NCBI RefSeq assembly: GCF_901933205.1
Contig: NC_044578.1
Coordinates: 13,912,501 to 13,976,500, forward strand
DNA from: Camarhynchus parvulus
Lineage: Eukaryota; Chordata; Aves; Passeriformes; Thraupidae
Direction of reading: 5' to 3'
Length of the DNA stretch: 64,000 nt
The notes beneath the pieces were generated by a model, which was not told the origin of the DNA, did no database searches, and saw only the letters and a program-made list of their open reading frames with translations. The position numbers and the translations under genes are program-made. Numbering within the stretch: position 1 is the first letter of the stretch; each line of letters opens with the position of its first letter. Positions 25,256-37,475 of this stretch are shown one piece after another.

Positions 25256-25559
25256 GTGCTGTCCTTGGTCACTCCTCTTTCCCATCACCCCGAGCCTGCA
25301 GTTGCAGGAGTTCCACAGAAAGCCAAGTGTCTGCTTCTCACAAACGTGTTGACGAACTCATTCTAAGAATGAATGTTTGTAACTTTATCAATCTGCCAAC
25401 ATCTGGCGACTCCTACTTCGTACCTTGTATAAAATTTCCTCGGCTTGGTACCGCATCCTTCAACAACTAGGGATTTGTTTCCTTTCCGTTACCTGTAACA
25501 CCTCGCTTGTTAGGAGGAGCAGAAATGTCCACAAGGAGGCCCCAAGAACCTCAAGTCAA

Positions 25560-26190
25560 GAACCGAGCTCCGAGCGCAGCTCTCCGGCCGTGTGCCGCCG
25601 GCAGGTCCGTGCCCGCCCATACCGGCCCCGGCGCTGCCCGCGGCTCCCCAGCAGGTAAGCGCTGCCGGGGTGAGCCGCTCGGCGGAGGCGCGGCTCCGTG
25701 CCCGCCCCGCTGCCGTGCCCAGCCCGCCGGGCCCCGGGTGTCCTCCCCGCCGGGCGGGGACCCGCCGCGCGGCGCCTTTAACGCGGCGGCCATGACGCGG
25801 GCGGTCCGTGTGTGGCGGGCGCGTCACGGGGCCGGGCGGGGCCGCTCCCGGTGTCACTCGGAGCCGCCGCGGAGCGCCCGCTGCCGCCGGGGGGCGGGGG
25901 CCGCGGGCTCCGCCGCTCCGCAGCAGCCGGTAGCCATGCGCCGGTTTAGTTGCTCGTAGGTAGGTTTTTCTGCCTTGCTTCCCTCGCCCCCAGCTAGGAC
26001 TGACAATGTGGTGCAGTGCGAGCGGGTGCCCGGGAGATGCTGAACGCGTGTGCCAGCCCCGGCGCAGCCTGGGGAAGCGGAGCCCCGGGAGCCCCCGCCG
26101 CCCGGGCCCGCGGGCTCCGCGGGAGTGCCCGCCCCGAGCCCGGCGGCTGCGGGCCGTGCGCGGCCGCGGCGCGGGGCGTTCCGCAGGTAG
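25560..26190 (+). promoter_or_regulatory. SAMD13: CpG island, probable SAMD13 promoter and 5' UTR exon
   Basis: About 630 bases of very high GC and CpG density, sharply bounded by AT-rich DNA. It lies 1.1 kb upstream of the first SAMD13 coding exon. Good plus-strand donors are CAG/GTAAGC (after 25654), GTAG/GTAGGT (after 25959) and GCAG/GTAGGC (after 26186), any of which could end a non-coding first exon. Long open frames here on both strands (up to 235 codons) result from the scarcity of stop codons in GC-rich DNA. Confidence 0.75.
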
Positions 26191-27336
26191 GCTGGTGCGG
26201 GTGTCGTCTGCAGTCACCTCAGGTGAACCGAGAAGTGATTTCAGGCAATTCGTGGAGTTGTTTGGTCAGCGGTGCAGGAAGAAGCATCTTTTCGATTAGT
26301 TTGTTACTGTGTTCTTGGTGCTTTACGCGCTTCTACGTGTATAATAAAGGGTCGTCTTTTTTTTTTCCTTTTTTTTCCCCACAGCAATATTAATTGCTAT
26401 TCTCTATTTTTGCAAAGTTTTAGCTGAAGAGCATGATTTCCCTATTCTGTATCCCAGAGCTTTGAGACATTTCCCTGGCATCCATTAATGCTACAGCAAG
26501 AACATCATGAGTCCTTGGTCCGTTCTCTGGTGCTCTCTGAAATAGAAATGGCTTACTTGAGGACGGAAAGGAAAGGCTTGGGTTATTTCTGCATGTTCCG
26601 TGGAGTGATGGAAAAAGCTATGTGGTGCAGGTACTCCAGCGTACTGCAAGGAAGGAAGCAAACTGGATTTTTTCCTGTGTCCTTCATGTGCTCCTTTCCT
26701 TTTTGGAGTTCAGTGTAGCATACCTATAGAAGAAGCTGCTCTAGTGCAGGAAGGGAGGTCTTATGGTTTAGGCCTCAGGAGTTTGGGGCTCAGTTAGTAA
26801 CTGTTTACCAGCTTTATTTGCACAATGGGTATAAGTGACATGCTCATCTGTATCCAAGTCCACATTTGTAATACAAGGCTATGGATTTCCAAACCTTTCT
26901 AAAGATCTTCCATCTGTTTGGATCCTCTGTATCACAGGATGACTGAAGACCCATCAAGCTCTTGATACGCAGCTATATATTGCACATCAATCTCCATGTA
27001 TTTGAATACATACAGTTTGATCAAAATTTTAACACTTGTGAAAAGGATTAAATGTAGTATTACTTTCCTTGATTTTCAGGCAAGAATTATTTCTTGTGTT
27101 TGAAGCACAGATCAACTTTCTTTTTTAGTTCATTGGCTACTATCAGCTTTGCCAGGCTTCCAGGGAAATCAGTCTTTGACAGCACTGTTGCTCTCAAGTG
27201 GAAACATGCATGTGTCCCTGTAGAATGCTTGTTTCTGTTACGTTACACTGCACTGGTCATACTACCAGTTATTAAACACAGCTTTTTTTTTTCCTCCCTA
27301 TCAATCAGTTGCTGAAGTAAAACTTCTATCCTCCCC

Positions 27337-27389
27337 ATGCTAACTGTTGACATGGAAAACAAGGAAAATGGCTCTCTGGATGTCAAAAA
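27337..27389 (+). CDS. SAMD13: SAMD13 first coding exon
   Basis: ATG plus 17 codons and two bases ([13 protein letters not shown]). The exon probably starts at 27309 after a strong pyrimidine tract and CAG. The donor is AAA/GTAAGT in context. A second in-frame Met six codons in could serve as an alternative start. Confidence 0.88.
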
Positions 27390-30300
27390 GTAAGTGTTCC
27401 TTTTACATAAACAGCACATGGATTTTGAATGTAGTTTTCCTTTTAACTAATGTGGTTGGCAACAGTGCCCATCTCCATCTTTGTGCATTTCAAATCCTCC
27501 CTCTTTTTAATGACTTCTATTGTATTTCAGCTTTGAAATAGAAGAGCCCAGGGCACTGAGCTGATTAAAAGTGATATGTGGTAGGACTGTATAGCAATGA
27601 AGAGATGTAGAAGATAGTAACTTGAGTTAGGAGTACGTTTTTTCTTTTCCTCTCAACCAGACACTAAAGCAAGTGGTAGCACTGTAGTCAATACTGTGCC
27701 TCTGCTCACCTGTCTGTCAGTGGCTTTTGCAGAACCAGTGCCTAATGGGAGAAGTGTGCTGCATGGAAGTTACCTCTCTGTGCCCTTCTCTGCTGACAGC
27801 CCACCTGTCTGGGGCTCAGTAGTAGCAGGATATCACTTAGGTGTCAGTTCCCTTCTGAAACAGATACTTTAAGCTGTTTATTGGAGAAGCCTGAAGTTGC
27901 TGGGGTTTTATTTCAGACCTAGAGGGGAATAAGGCAGAGACATGGTGTGTGTTGCTCTACAGCTTTCTTTTGTGCGGTAAACTACAGGCTAAGGCATAGA
28001 AGTTTTTTGTAAGCATTTATTTAAGGTCAGAAATTCTTTAATTAGGACTAACAACTCTGAATGACATTATAGTCTGAGAAGTGAAATTCTGTGGGAAAAA
28101 ATCTGGCCTTGCTGCTTTAGGATTACAGAGGCCATGGTGAGAGAGATGTACACATATGTGTATATATATTAAAGGAAAAGAAAGACCATAAGAAAAGATA
28201 CTAGAGTAAGCTCTTAGTCTGTTCTGTCAAGCTGCAACACTTTGTGCAGCTGCACCTCATTATTCTCTTTCAGATCTCTCTTACATAAGCTGTCCAAGAA
28301 AACGTGACAGTGCATAGGCTACCAGGCACTAGAGTAAGGTAAATAACAGTGGTCACTTCAGGCTACTGATAAAACACCTGATTATGAAAAGCATCAAAAG
28401 ATCTGATGGCAGCCATTAAAATCAGCATCTTCCCCCTTCTCTTGAGACACTGGCTGCACCACACCAACATAAAGAGCATTTTCCTGTTCAGTGACTATGA
28501 ATAATTATCTTGTGTCCCTTAGAAACCACCTTCCCTTTGACCGGCTGGTTTGTACAATGAGCACTCTGGGGTGGGAGGAGAAAGGCAACAGTCAAAGCAG
28601 GGACAGTTTATGTTTAATCATATTCCCCAAGGCTTGGGTGATAAAGACTCAACCACTGATTGCTAAGGTGGCCTTTTAGAGTGGAAGGAAATTGTATTTA
28701 AACTGTGGGGCTGTGGTTTCTAGATGAATGTATATTGTATGTATGTGGGCATATCTACAAAGGAAGTATTTGACACTTTCTTGAAGTGCCTATAAATAAG
28801 CTGGATAAAATCTGTTTGTTCTCAGCTATATCCTTTCAGACCTTGCTGCTTCTGCCACATGATGGCAATAAAGGCACAGGGACAGTGGTGAAAAACAGAC
28901 AAGCCTAATTTTTATTCATTGTTAATGCATCTAGTATACAGTTTCAAAGCCTAAAATGCCAGTCCTCGTAAGATTTTAAAGCATCCAGGATGTGAGGCAT
29001 AAGCCAGTGTATGGCTAAGCCATGGATGTTATATATTCCCTTGTCTTGACTAAGGAATAAAGCCATGTCAGCAGCAGTGTGAGGAGGAGACTAACAAAGT
29101 CTACCAGCAGAATGAGCATCTGTGTGGGTAGATGGGTTAAAATCCAGCCAGCCTCCAGCAGTCTGCCACATGCCTTCCAGTCTTCTGCAGCTGTAGCTGT
29201 GGAAATTGGCTCCACTTGAGGTCCAGCATGATGCTATTCCTTGAGGCAGGAACTTGCAATTAATTTCTGCGATTAATTAGTGACTGAGGTAGAGCCCCTG
29301 AAGACATTGCAGTTGAGCCCTAGATGGGGCTGGACTTGGACCAAGCTGCAGCTGCCTAGTGATAAAAGAGGAGCTACAAGAAAAACTAAAGCACTTGGGC
29401 TGAGATAAAAAATTGTGGAAGGAGGGTTTGGGGCCATATTTAATTTGAAATTAAAGTGTTTGGAGAAGTAAGCAAATTACAGTTAAGTGATATTTTTACA
29501 GACTGACTCTTTTATTTGCTGTTTTAAGAAAGGTTAAATTCAATTTGTTTGTTTTTTAACTGAGTGGTTGGCATTTAGTTTATTTTTTTTTTAGTAAAAA
29601 GTGAGTAATTGAAAATGACAGTCTGTTTCTTAAGGAAAATGCAAAGATTTAAATATAATTCCTCTAATGCTGCTTTTATAAATACATGCAGATTTTGTGT
29701 GGCAGTTTTCACATTTTACTTCTTAAGCCTCAGAATGTGCACAACACCAAAAAATCTTATTTGAAAGGCATTCTTTGATTAAAAAAAAAAACACAGGAAA
29801 AAAGTGCAGCTCTGATAAGGCCATATAGTCTCATTTTCAATTTTGCTGAGTGTTACTTTCTGTGTAATCACGATCAGTGGAGCAATTCATGAAGTAAGTC
29901 ATCATGTGATGAGCAAAAGTAAGAAACTGTTCCTCATTGCTCAGAGATCTGTGATAAATGAAAGAAACTGCTTTTAGAAGGCCCAGTGTAATACAGGCTG
30001 CAGATGATCCCTGTGCTCAGATTTTGTTGCCATATTGACGGACACGTTTCAGGAGTTTGGGGACGTGCAAAGATCATTGTTTCCATGCGTCCTCCTTCTC
30101 AGCACTCAGATAGTTGTAGAAATAAGAATGTTATAGAAACAGCAATGGGAGGCACTCTATGTATAGATTGCATTTGGCTGCTTTGAAAAATGGTCTGCAC
30201 TTGATTAATCTAGTTATTTTGCTGAAAAACAGACAAGTCTAGGCAAGGCAGAGATACTGATAGTTGGAAAAGAAAAAAGTGAAGGACAGAACAAAAGTAT

Positions 30301-33300
30301 TGTCAGGAGAATATAATCTGTGCTTCTTTTCCAGCTGGTGCTGTTGAAATCAAAGTCCTGCCTCTAAGCTTCAGACCAGAAAATGGACAGGATTCTGACA
30401 CCTGCCCTAATCTGTACATTTTCAATATTGCTTCATTAGCATTATGGTTAAGCAAGTATAATGATGGGAAATATTTGGCATGAACTTCAGGACTTCTGGT
30501 TGAGGAAACATGTTGAAGAAGCTCTCTCTTTGATATCTTGCTCTTCATTCTCATAAATTGCAGTAGAACAGGCAGTCAAGCTCACTATGTGTTTTTTTTA
30601 CCAAAAAATTTTAGATACACCAACCTTATCTTTGTGACAGGGTGATTGTAGTTTGAGGAAAAGAAATGCAGGATAAGGATAATAGTATGAATGTTTTGTG
30701 GAAAACAATTGCCTGAGGTTAAGCACAGAAGGAATTAATTCTGATTGTGTTTAACAGATGTTTTCTCAGATGCACAGCTATTTAAAAAGTCCATAGATTT
30801 GTCCAAAGATGAGTCTGACAACAGTTTTGGGAAATTTTCTATATTGAGAATTAGTGCAATCATTTGGTACCTCTTTTTTGTTTTGGTTGGGGAGTTCTGT
30901 TTGTTTGTAATTGATTTGTTGTTGTTTTGCAAGGTAAAGATGCCTACCAGTAATTTCTACCCATGTTACAAGGGCAGTCTCATCTGTGTGAAGAATAATC
31001 CACATATAATTCTTTAAGTACTTGGTAGCTGGAAGCAAGCTGCAGGCTTGAAAGGCAGGAGTTTGGTACCCCAGTTATGGCAGTTCTCATTCTCCAACAG
31101 CAAAGACAGCACACTTGTATGAAGATCCAAACTGATTACCTTTGGCTGATGTGAAGATTCATATACTTTCTTCTTTTCTGAAAGGAGAGGGGTCTCAGTT
31201 TTCCCCAGCATCAGATGGAATGTACAAGAACAGGAGACACTGTTCTGTGTTGGAGTGGGGGAGATCTATCAAAGAACAATTTTCCTGCAGAAACAAGGAA
31301 GGAGGGGCACGTACATGGGGTGTGCACAAAGCAGCAGCAGATGTTCTGCACACCTTTAGTGATTACTTGTCTGAATTTGCACTTTGCAGTTCATTGGAGA
31401 ATGGGAGACCTCTGGATCCTGCTGACTGGGCTGTTACTGATGTTGTGAATTATTTCAGAACAGCTGGATTTGAAGAACAAGCCAATGCTTTTCAGGAACA
31501 GGTAAATCTGTTAGCAAACACCTTTTGACTGCCACCAATTTCTCACATTGACAATTTTTGCTGTGAGCCTGGTTATATACTGTAAAATGGGAGAGAAAAT
31601 CCCACATTAATGGCAGGATTTGAGTCTGTTATTGGGTGACAATGCATGGGACTGTGATCTCTGAGTGATGCAATAATCTCTCTTGTTCTGCAAGCTGTGG
31701 ATAATGAGTTGGAGTTTGTTTAAGATAGTGTTCAGAAAGGTGAGAAATCTAAATAAATTTTCTGGCTTGAACTCAGTCTCCCTATACAACCCACTCAGTT
31801 TCACTGTCTTGTTATTTAAAATGTGAATGGTGTTTAAAATGTGAATTCCCTTCTTTCTTAGTGTATTGTGTAATTACACTCATGAGTATTTATAAAACCT
31901 GGGGCTTCTAAGCAACAACGTGAGTGTGAAGGCATAGGGTGACAAAGGGGCTGCTGTGTCACACTGAACTTGGCAGCACAAGTGAATATGGAAAGATCAA
32001 GTTGGCACTAAGTTGGCAGAGGAGCAGCATGTTTGCAGGACTCAGTCTGAGAAAAGGTCGAGTCTTTGTTTCTGGGCCTTGTAACTGCTGATACTAATGG
32101 AAGGCTTCTTTTGGTAGATTAGATCAGCAAAGAGCTTAACAGTCAGGTGGCCCATTGTAACTCACCTGCCAGCAGCTGGGGCTGTGTGTTAGTGGGGCAG
32201 AATTGGGAAGTCAGCTTACTTGGCCTACAGCCCACCTATTCCATAGAGAAGTAACTTACATCAGATTGGCAGTTCAGCACCTCCCCAGATAAGTCTGTAG
32301 GCTTGTGTGTGACTACCAGGAAATTAGTCACCCACGCTTGTAATTAGTTATCAAAATAGATGGCTCGACCTTCCAAGGTACTGAGCTGGTGCAAGTCACT
32401 GGCAGCTTTGCAGGGAGACTGTCCATTGCACGTGAAATAACATCGTGGTTGATCAGGGTAATGTTGCTGACCTTCAGCACCCCGCCTGTGAAATCCGATC
32501 TGATTAACTGATGCATATAACAAAGTATCTAAATTTAGTTCTTTGTTCTTGAGGGTGAAAAGCCGGGTGTTGGGTGATTCTCTAGCAGGTTGAAGAAAAG
32601 GTTCTTTCTGCAGCTGCTGCTAATTTTTCAGAATTTGAAGATGAGTGAACAGGCTAACAAGGAAAATGTTTGAGTGTGTCCATTCCTTAATGCCAGCACC
32701 CATGTCACGAAAGCTCTGGAAATGTGGCTTAAAAACTACACAGGCAAAGTAATTGTGGTCTCTGGGAGTCTTCTCCTTATAGTGACAGGTACCTCTGTCT
32801 TCCATCAAATATCTTGACCTCTTTGCCTCACAGCTGGCTTGTCAATAATGTTGAACTAATTACTACTGATTTTGCAGCAGAAAGGTGAGGCTAATTTCGG
32901 AGTTTTGGCAAATCAGTATGCAACAGCAGCCTTATAGGCTTTATTAGTATTTTGCAATGAGGATAAGTGGCTTCAGTAGGGTAAATGAGGACTCTACTGG
33001 GACAGCCATGTGCAGAAATGTGGCTGTGATTCCACTGCCAACTTCACCTTATGCTAAAACCTTGGAGAGAGAGGCTGACAGCTGCCACCAGGATGTGGCC
33101 AGGAGCTGAGGGATGGATAATCGCAGCAGAAGTCATTGCCACTTCCTTCCTCCTCTCCATCAGCAGCATGAGGAGCAGCAAGTGCCTGGTTCTATGTGCC
33201 AGGTTTGCCAGCCTTTTCTCTGTCTGCATCAAGAACAGCCCCATAAACAATCCTCTCCCTAACTTCTTATCAGTGGTGCTGTTCACTTTCTTCTACACTA

Positions 33301-36300
33301 TCTGCTACCACTAACTTTACCTGTGTTCTTACAGTATTTTTTGTCAGGATCTCCCAGGTATGGCAGTGCAGACAGGTTCATTTTGAACCCTTAGCCATCC
33401 TCTGTCTGTAGAGCACCAGGTATGCAGCTGCAATTCTGGCCATCTCTATTTTCCTCTGTCATAGTTGCCTGGGCCCCAGAAACCCAGTTTCATTTGATCT
33501 ACTGCCCTGAATATGTACTGGAAGAAGAATGAGATTGTAAGCAGTAAAAGAAAGTATTCAGTTTCACCTACAACACTGGGAAATTGTTTTCCACTGAACT
33601 GCTTCAGTAGGGGTAGCACAATGGTTTCCTTACAAAGTATCCTTAGCCCAGAATGTAATCATGACATCTATTATTACACTGAGCTTTAACACAGCAGTAA
33701 CTGGGTCCACACTTTCCTTTGATGAATCTGAATATGTCTGGACTCACCTAAAACAAGTGACTCAAAAGGTCTTTAAGACCTGAATTTTTGTACAGTGCTT
33801 TAAGGATAATTAGAAGACATTTTAAGGGCTGCAAAATGTTTTATTAAAACTCTATTATAAGTGCTGGTAAGAAGTGATGCTTGTATGATGATTATCTGTT
33901 ATTCCTTCTTGGAGTTCCACTGGTGGCAGCAAATCAAAAGAGCTCACTGATGAAAACAGATTCAGCTGAAGGATGTTGCCAATTACAAAATCCATAAACA
34001 TCAGCAAGCAAATCAGACAAGCCAAGAAGTTGAGGACACAGGATACCTGAAGAGGGAGGAGTAGCAGCTGCAGGACGAGGGTGTGGACACTTCCAGAAAA
34101 ATACAGCCTGCCAATTTGTGGCTGAGCTTTCTGTAGGAGCCCTGGAAGCACAGGGGACTGTGGCTCACTCCAAGACTGAAGCTGTTTACAAGGTCTCAAG
34201 ATGTGCTCGTGCTCTGAGCTTTCTTATGGCCCATGTGACTTCTTGAGCATTGTGTTGTGATATGCCCAGGTGACCCAGTGCTGGTTTGCTGGCCTTACTG
34301 CAATGCCTTACTAGAAGGGAAACTGGGGTTTGACATCAGCTGGTGTCCCCTGCTGCTTTCTGGCAGAGCCACAGTAGGGAGGAGCACATGAGTGTGCTGG
34401 CTTACTATAAAACTTTGCACTTCTCAGTCACTAAGAGCAGAAGGGATGGTGGGGGACTTGAAGCTTAACCAGTCCCCTGCTTATTTGCTGAAGACAGTGT
34501 GATATTGGTGTTGAGGTCATCCTGGCACAGTGGGGAATTACTGTTAGCTTGAGTTGTGCAGAGAAGTCTCTCTGCAGTTAACATTAAAAGACATACTGAG
34601 AGAAAGCATTGAAATTGCACCCTGAAAGAAATCCAGAAAATAGAGAAGTCGCAGAGAAGAGATCAGAGAAGTCACCAGAGCATACAAAATCTTACCTGGT
34701 GCAAAAAAAGGGTGTGACATTTCTGCAGGATCAGGCAAATGTGGAAAACTTAAAGGAAGTGAGAGAGGTAAAGCTTACAATTCACACAAAGATATAAAAT
34801 GCTTGAACTCTGAATATGTAATCACTCCTTCCTACACAGATGTGTTTAAAGAATCAGTTTTCTATTCAGTGGAAGTCTTAGTAGTTACCAGGATTTCTAG
34901 AAAACACAGGGAACCCTGTGGAAGAAGAAGGGAAAGGAATAGATGCTTTTTTCCTATTCTTGGAGTTTCTCCTATTCCAGGTACTGGATTTACTCCATTT
35001 GGATCCTACCAAGCTGGAGGCTGTTCTTCCTCCATAGCATCGTTGAACAGCAGCAGAAAAGGCAACTTCAGATCGGTCATAGCAATGAGCAAAACACTCA
35101 CTGGTGTCAAAATTCCCACAGAAAGAATTGTGACGAATGGAAAAGAGAGGATAGAAACTGGTTTTAACCATTAACATTGTCACCAGTAATTGGAAAGAGG
35201 CACCTGCTATAATTGGGTAAAAAGTTATTGGAAACTTTTTTTCTTTTAGAATTACTGTTACTTTGTGCTCTCCTGAGGGATTAGTAGTTGTATACATTTT
35301 GGGAATATTTTTTAAAAATGCCACTTTCAGCTATCTTTGATTATTTTGTGGTTTGTCTATGTATTTTGTATTTATAAACTTTATCAAATTTTAAGAGAGA
35401 TCTGTCTTGACAAACTCCTGCTGAGCTCTAATAGAAGTCTTCTGTTCATGTTGCATTGTAATCAAGGATTGGATCTCTGATATTTCCAAGATAATAGAAG
35501 GCAGTGGAGAGATGTGGGTTCTTTCTCTTCCATTTTGACTTTAAAAATTATTTAGAGGGAGTTTTCAAGCATATGTCAAGATTTTGAAATGGAAAAAAAA
35601 TCCAAAGCCTACAGAATTTCTAACCTAAACAGGTCAGAAAGTCAAGGTCTGAGAGGAAAAAGAAATCCCACCATATCTGTGATTTACAAGAGGTACTTTA
35701 AGCAGGAAAGTGTAGGGGTTGTTGAAACTTAAGCTGGCAAGTTGCTGCTTTTCTCGTTTTCCCTTGAAAGTAGAGGAAGAGAAGTTCTCTCAGTGTGTCA
35801 AGTTCTAGTTAGGCCCTTCCAAAATTTCTGATTGCTAGAGTCTTTTCCTTTTTTTCCCCCCACAGGATGCATGGGAAGGTTGGTCTTTTAAAGAAGGCAC
35901 CTGAAGTTATTAGCAGATATTCACTAGTTTAAACTTGCATATTGCTGTCAATAGTAATTCTTCTGAAATGCACTTCATAAGCTGCATTCTTAGGAGTATC
36001 CTTCCCTAAATGGCTGATAATTAGGCATTCTTCACTTGTACCTATTAATTAGGAAAAGGTTTACAAGGAGGGAATTTTGAAATTAGGCTCATTTGGATTT
36101 TGGGCTTGACTAAATAGTATTTATGCCTTAGTCAGCACAGGTGAGCACTTGAAAAACAGATAGCAAGCAGAATTTAGCAGCTGTGAACATGGTTTCAGGA
36201 AAATCAAGGCTACTATTTTCCTCACTGGTCCTCTATAGTAGCATTCCATTTGTTGCATGACTGTTCTCCTCTGTCAGATTTGTATATTTGTCTTTATCAA

Positions 36301-36464
36301 CTCTTTAATTCTTCTTATAGGAAATTGATGGCAAATCATTACTGTTGATGACAAGAAATGATGTACTGACTGGACTTTCATTAAAACTGGGGCCTGCGCT
36401 GAAAATCTATGAATATCACGTAAAACCTCTACAGACACAACATCTAAAGAACAACTCTTTATAG
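27337..36464 (+). CDS. SAMD13: Sterile alpha motif domain-containing protein 13 (gene-level entry)
   Basis: Small protein consisting mostly of one SAM domain, a helical protein-interaction module; its cellular role is poorly known. Coding exons 27337-27389, 31390-31501 and 36321-36464 join in phase to 102 codons plus TAG, equal to a short human isoform. The N-terminus (MENKENGS) and the SAM domain (from about residue 30, [14 protein letters not shown], to [10 protein letters not shown] near 86) closely resemble mammalian SAMD13. A non-coding first exon probably lies in the CpG island at 25.6-26.2 kb. Position between PRKACB and UOX agrees with human 1p31.1. The last intron contains a DNAJB6-like retrocopy at 34.5-35.2 kb. 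Confidence 0.92.
31390..31501 (+). CDS. SAMD13: SAMD13 exon with first half of SAM domain
   Basis: One base plus 37 codons from the acceptor TTTGCAG to CAG/GTAAAT. It encodes [13 protein letters not shown] and [14 protein letters not shown], helices 1-3 of the SAM fold. The reading frame continues open upstream into the intron, which is incidental. Confidence 0.92.
34529..35170 (+). pseudogene. DNAJB6-like processed pseudogene (retrocopy)
   Basis: An intronless, decayed copy of an Hsp40 co-chaperone of the DNAJB6/DNAJB8 type. A J domain is recognisable: [20 protein letters not shown] aligns with the family segment around HPDKNPENK, then in another frame [12 protein letters not shown]. Downstream lie [20 protein letters not shown] and [11 protein letters not shown], the characteristic DNAJB6 C-terminal segment, in the expected order and spacing. 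Damage: the start ATG is lost, a TGA lies at 34597-34599 in the J-domain frame, a frameshift occurs between about 34640 and 34674, and the catalytic HPD is HPE. Real DNAJB6 has introns between these parts, so this copy came from mRNA. No poly-A tail is evident. It lies inside the last SAMD13 intron, same strand. Confidence 0.8.
36321..36464 (+). CDS. SAMD13: SAMD13 terminal exon
   Basis: 47 codons and TAG after acceptor CTTATAG. It encodes [16 protein letters not shown] and the C-terminal SAM helix [14 protein letters not shown]. The end (LKNNSL) is nearly the same as in mammals. Confidence 0.93.
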   Translation, partial: EIDGKSLLLMTRNDVLTGLSLKLGPALKIYEYHVKPLQTQHLKNNSL

Positions 36465-37475
36465 CTAATTGTCTAATTGGGGTCATGCTGTGCCTCAAGG
36501 GAAAAATAAGTAATTTGGTTTCATGTGATGGAACTTTGTAAAGAGAGAATATATCTATTAAGAGTTTAAACCAAATTAGAATATATATCCTATTGGATAG
36601 AGCTGGCAATATACTATATGCTGAGTCTGAACTGAGAGAGGTGGTGTGTATTTTTTACATAGTACATAATGATTTTCTCTTTTAGGAAGTGTCAATGAGC
36701 ATGTTGAGATAGCTACATCACTGTATCCAGAACAAAAGGGAGGTATGTCATTCTCATTTTTGAGCCAGACATGTTCTTGATTTCATTAATTAAGATACCA
36801 AAAAATTAAACAAAAACAACCCCAAAGTTTACATGCATCTTTAGAGAGAGGAACCAATTAAAGTAGGTTTCGGTTTACACTAAAGACCTACTAAAATTAT
36901 TACTACTTATAATTTCAGGATGGGACTGACACTTGCCAAGTCACCCTTTTTTGCAGAGGGTCCTATTTTGACCTTATTAAGGTTTACTTGTGGTATGCTG
37001 CAATGTTTAAAGCTGTACATAGAACTAACATAACTCCTTCGATAGCAGAAGGTGTTGCTGACAGGTGAAACTGAGTTGTGTATTTTTTGCTGTCCTTCAA
37101 ATTTTCAGCTTTTCACCTGTTTTTAATAGTAGTCCTATGTAAAATATAGTTGGTTTTTAAGGGTTTGTGTTGCTTTGCAAACAAAAAAGCTTCATTTTAT
37201 TCATTTTTTAATTTATTATTGTTTCCTAACATTATGCAGAAATTTGTAAAAAGTAAAATTCTGCACATTTTTAATATTGTCTGTCTTTGGTGTTGTAATG
37301 ATTGATTTTTTAATGCTTTACTTAACACTTTGAATACTTGTTTTAAGAACTGAAAGAAGCTGTCTTGTCCCCATACATCTCTGTTAAAAGAGAGTCATGT
37401 TCAATCTGTTTGTACTGGTTCCCTATTTGATAGGTTGCTTGCTATGTCCCAATAAAACATTGCTTATGTTTGGAT
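36465..37475 (+). other. SAMD13: SAMD13 3' UTR
   Basis: Non-coding sequence after the SAMD13 stop, ending near AATAAA at 37451-37456, the first convincing poly-A hexamer downstream. The end is inferred; no transcript evidence is available. Confidence 0.5.

Noticed and set aside
25507..26217. Long open frames (up to 235 codons, both strands) in the CpG island
   Set aside because: Stop codons are rare in such GC-rich DNA; the translations are Arg/Pro/Gly/Ala-rich with no domains, and frames on both strands overlap.
31142..31389. Upstream open extension of the SAMD13 exon starting at an ATG at 31142
   Set aside because: A good acceptor at 31389 and the perfect phase with the exon at 27337 show this is intron read-through.
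34878..35324. 148-codon minus-strand frame
   Set aside because: Antisense shadow of the DNAJB6-like retrocopy, whose plus-strand reading gives the recognisable motifs.
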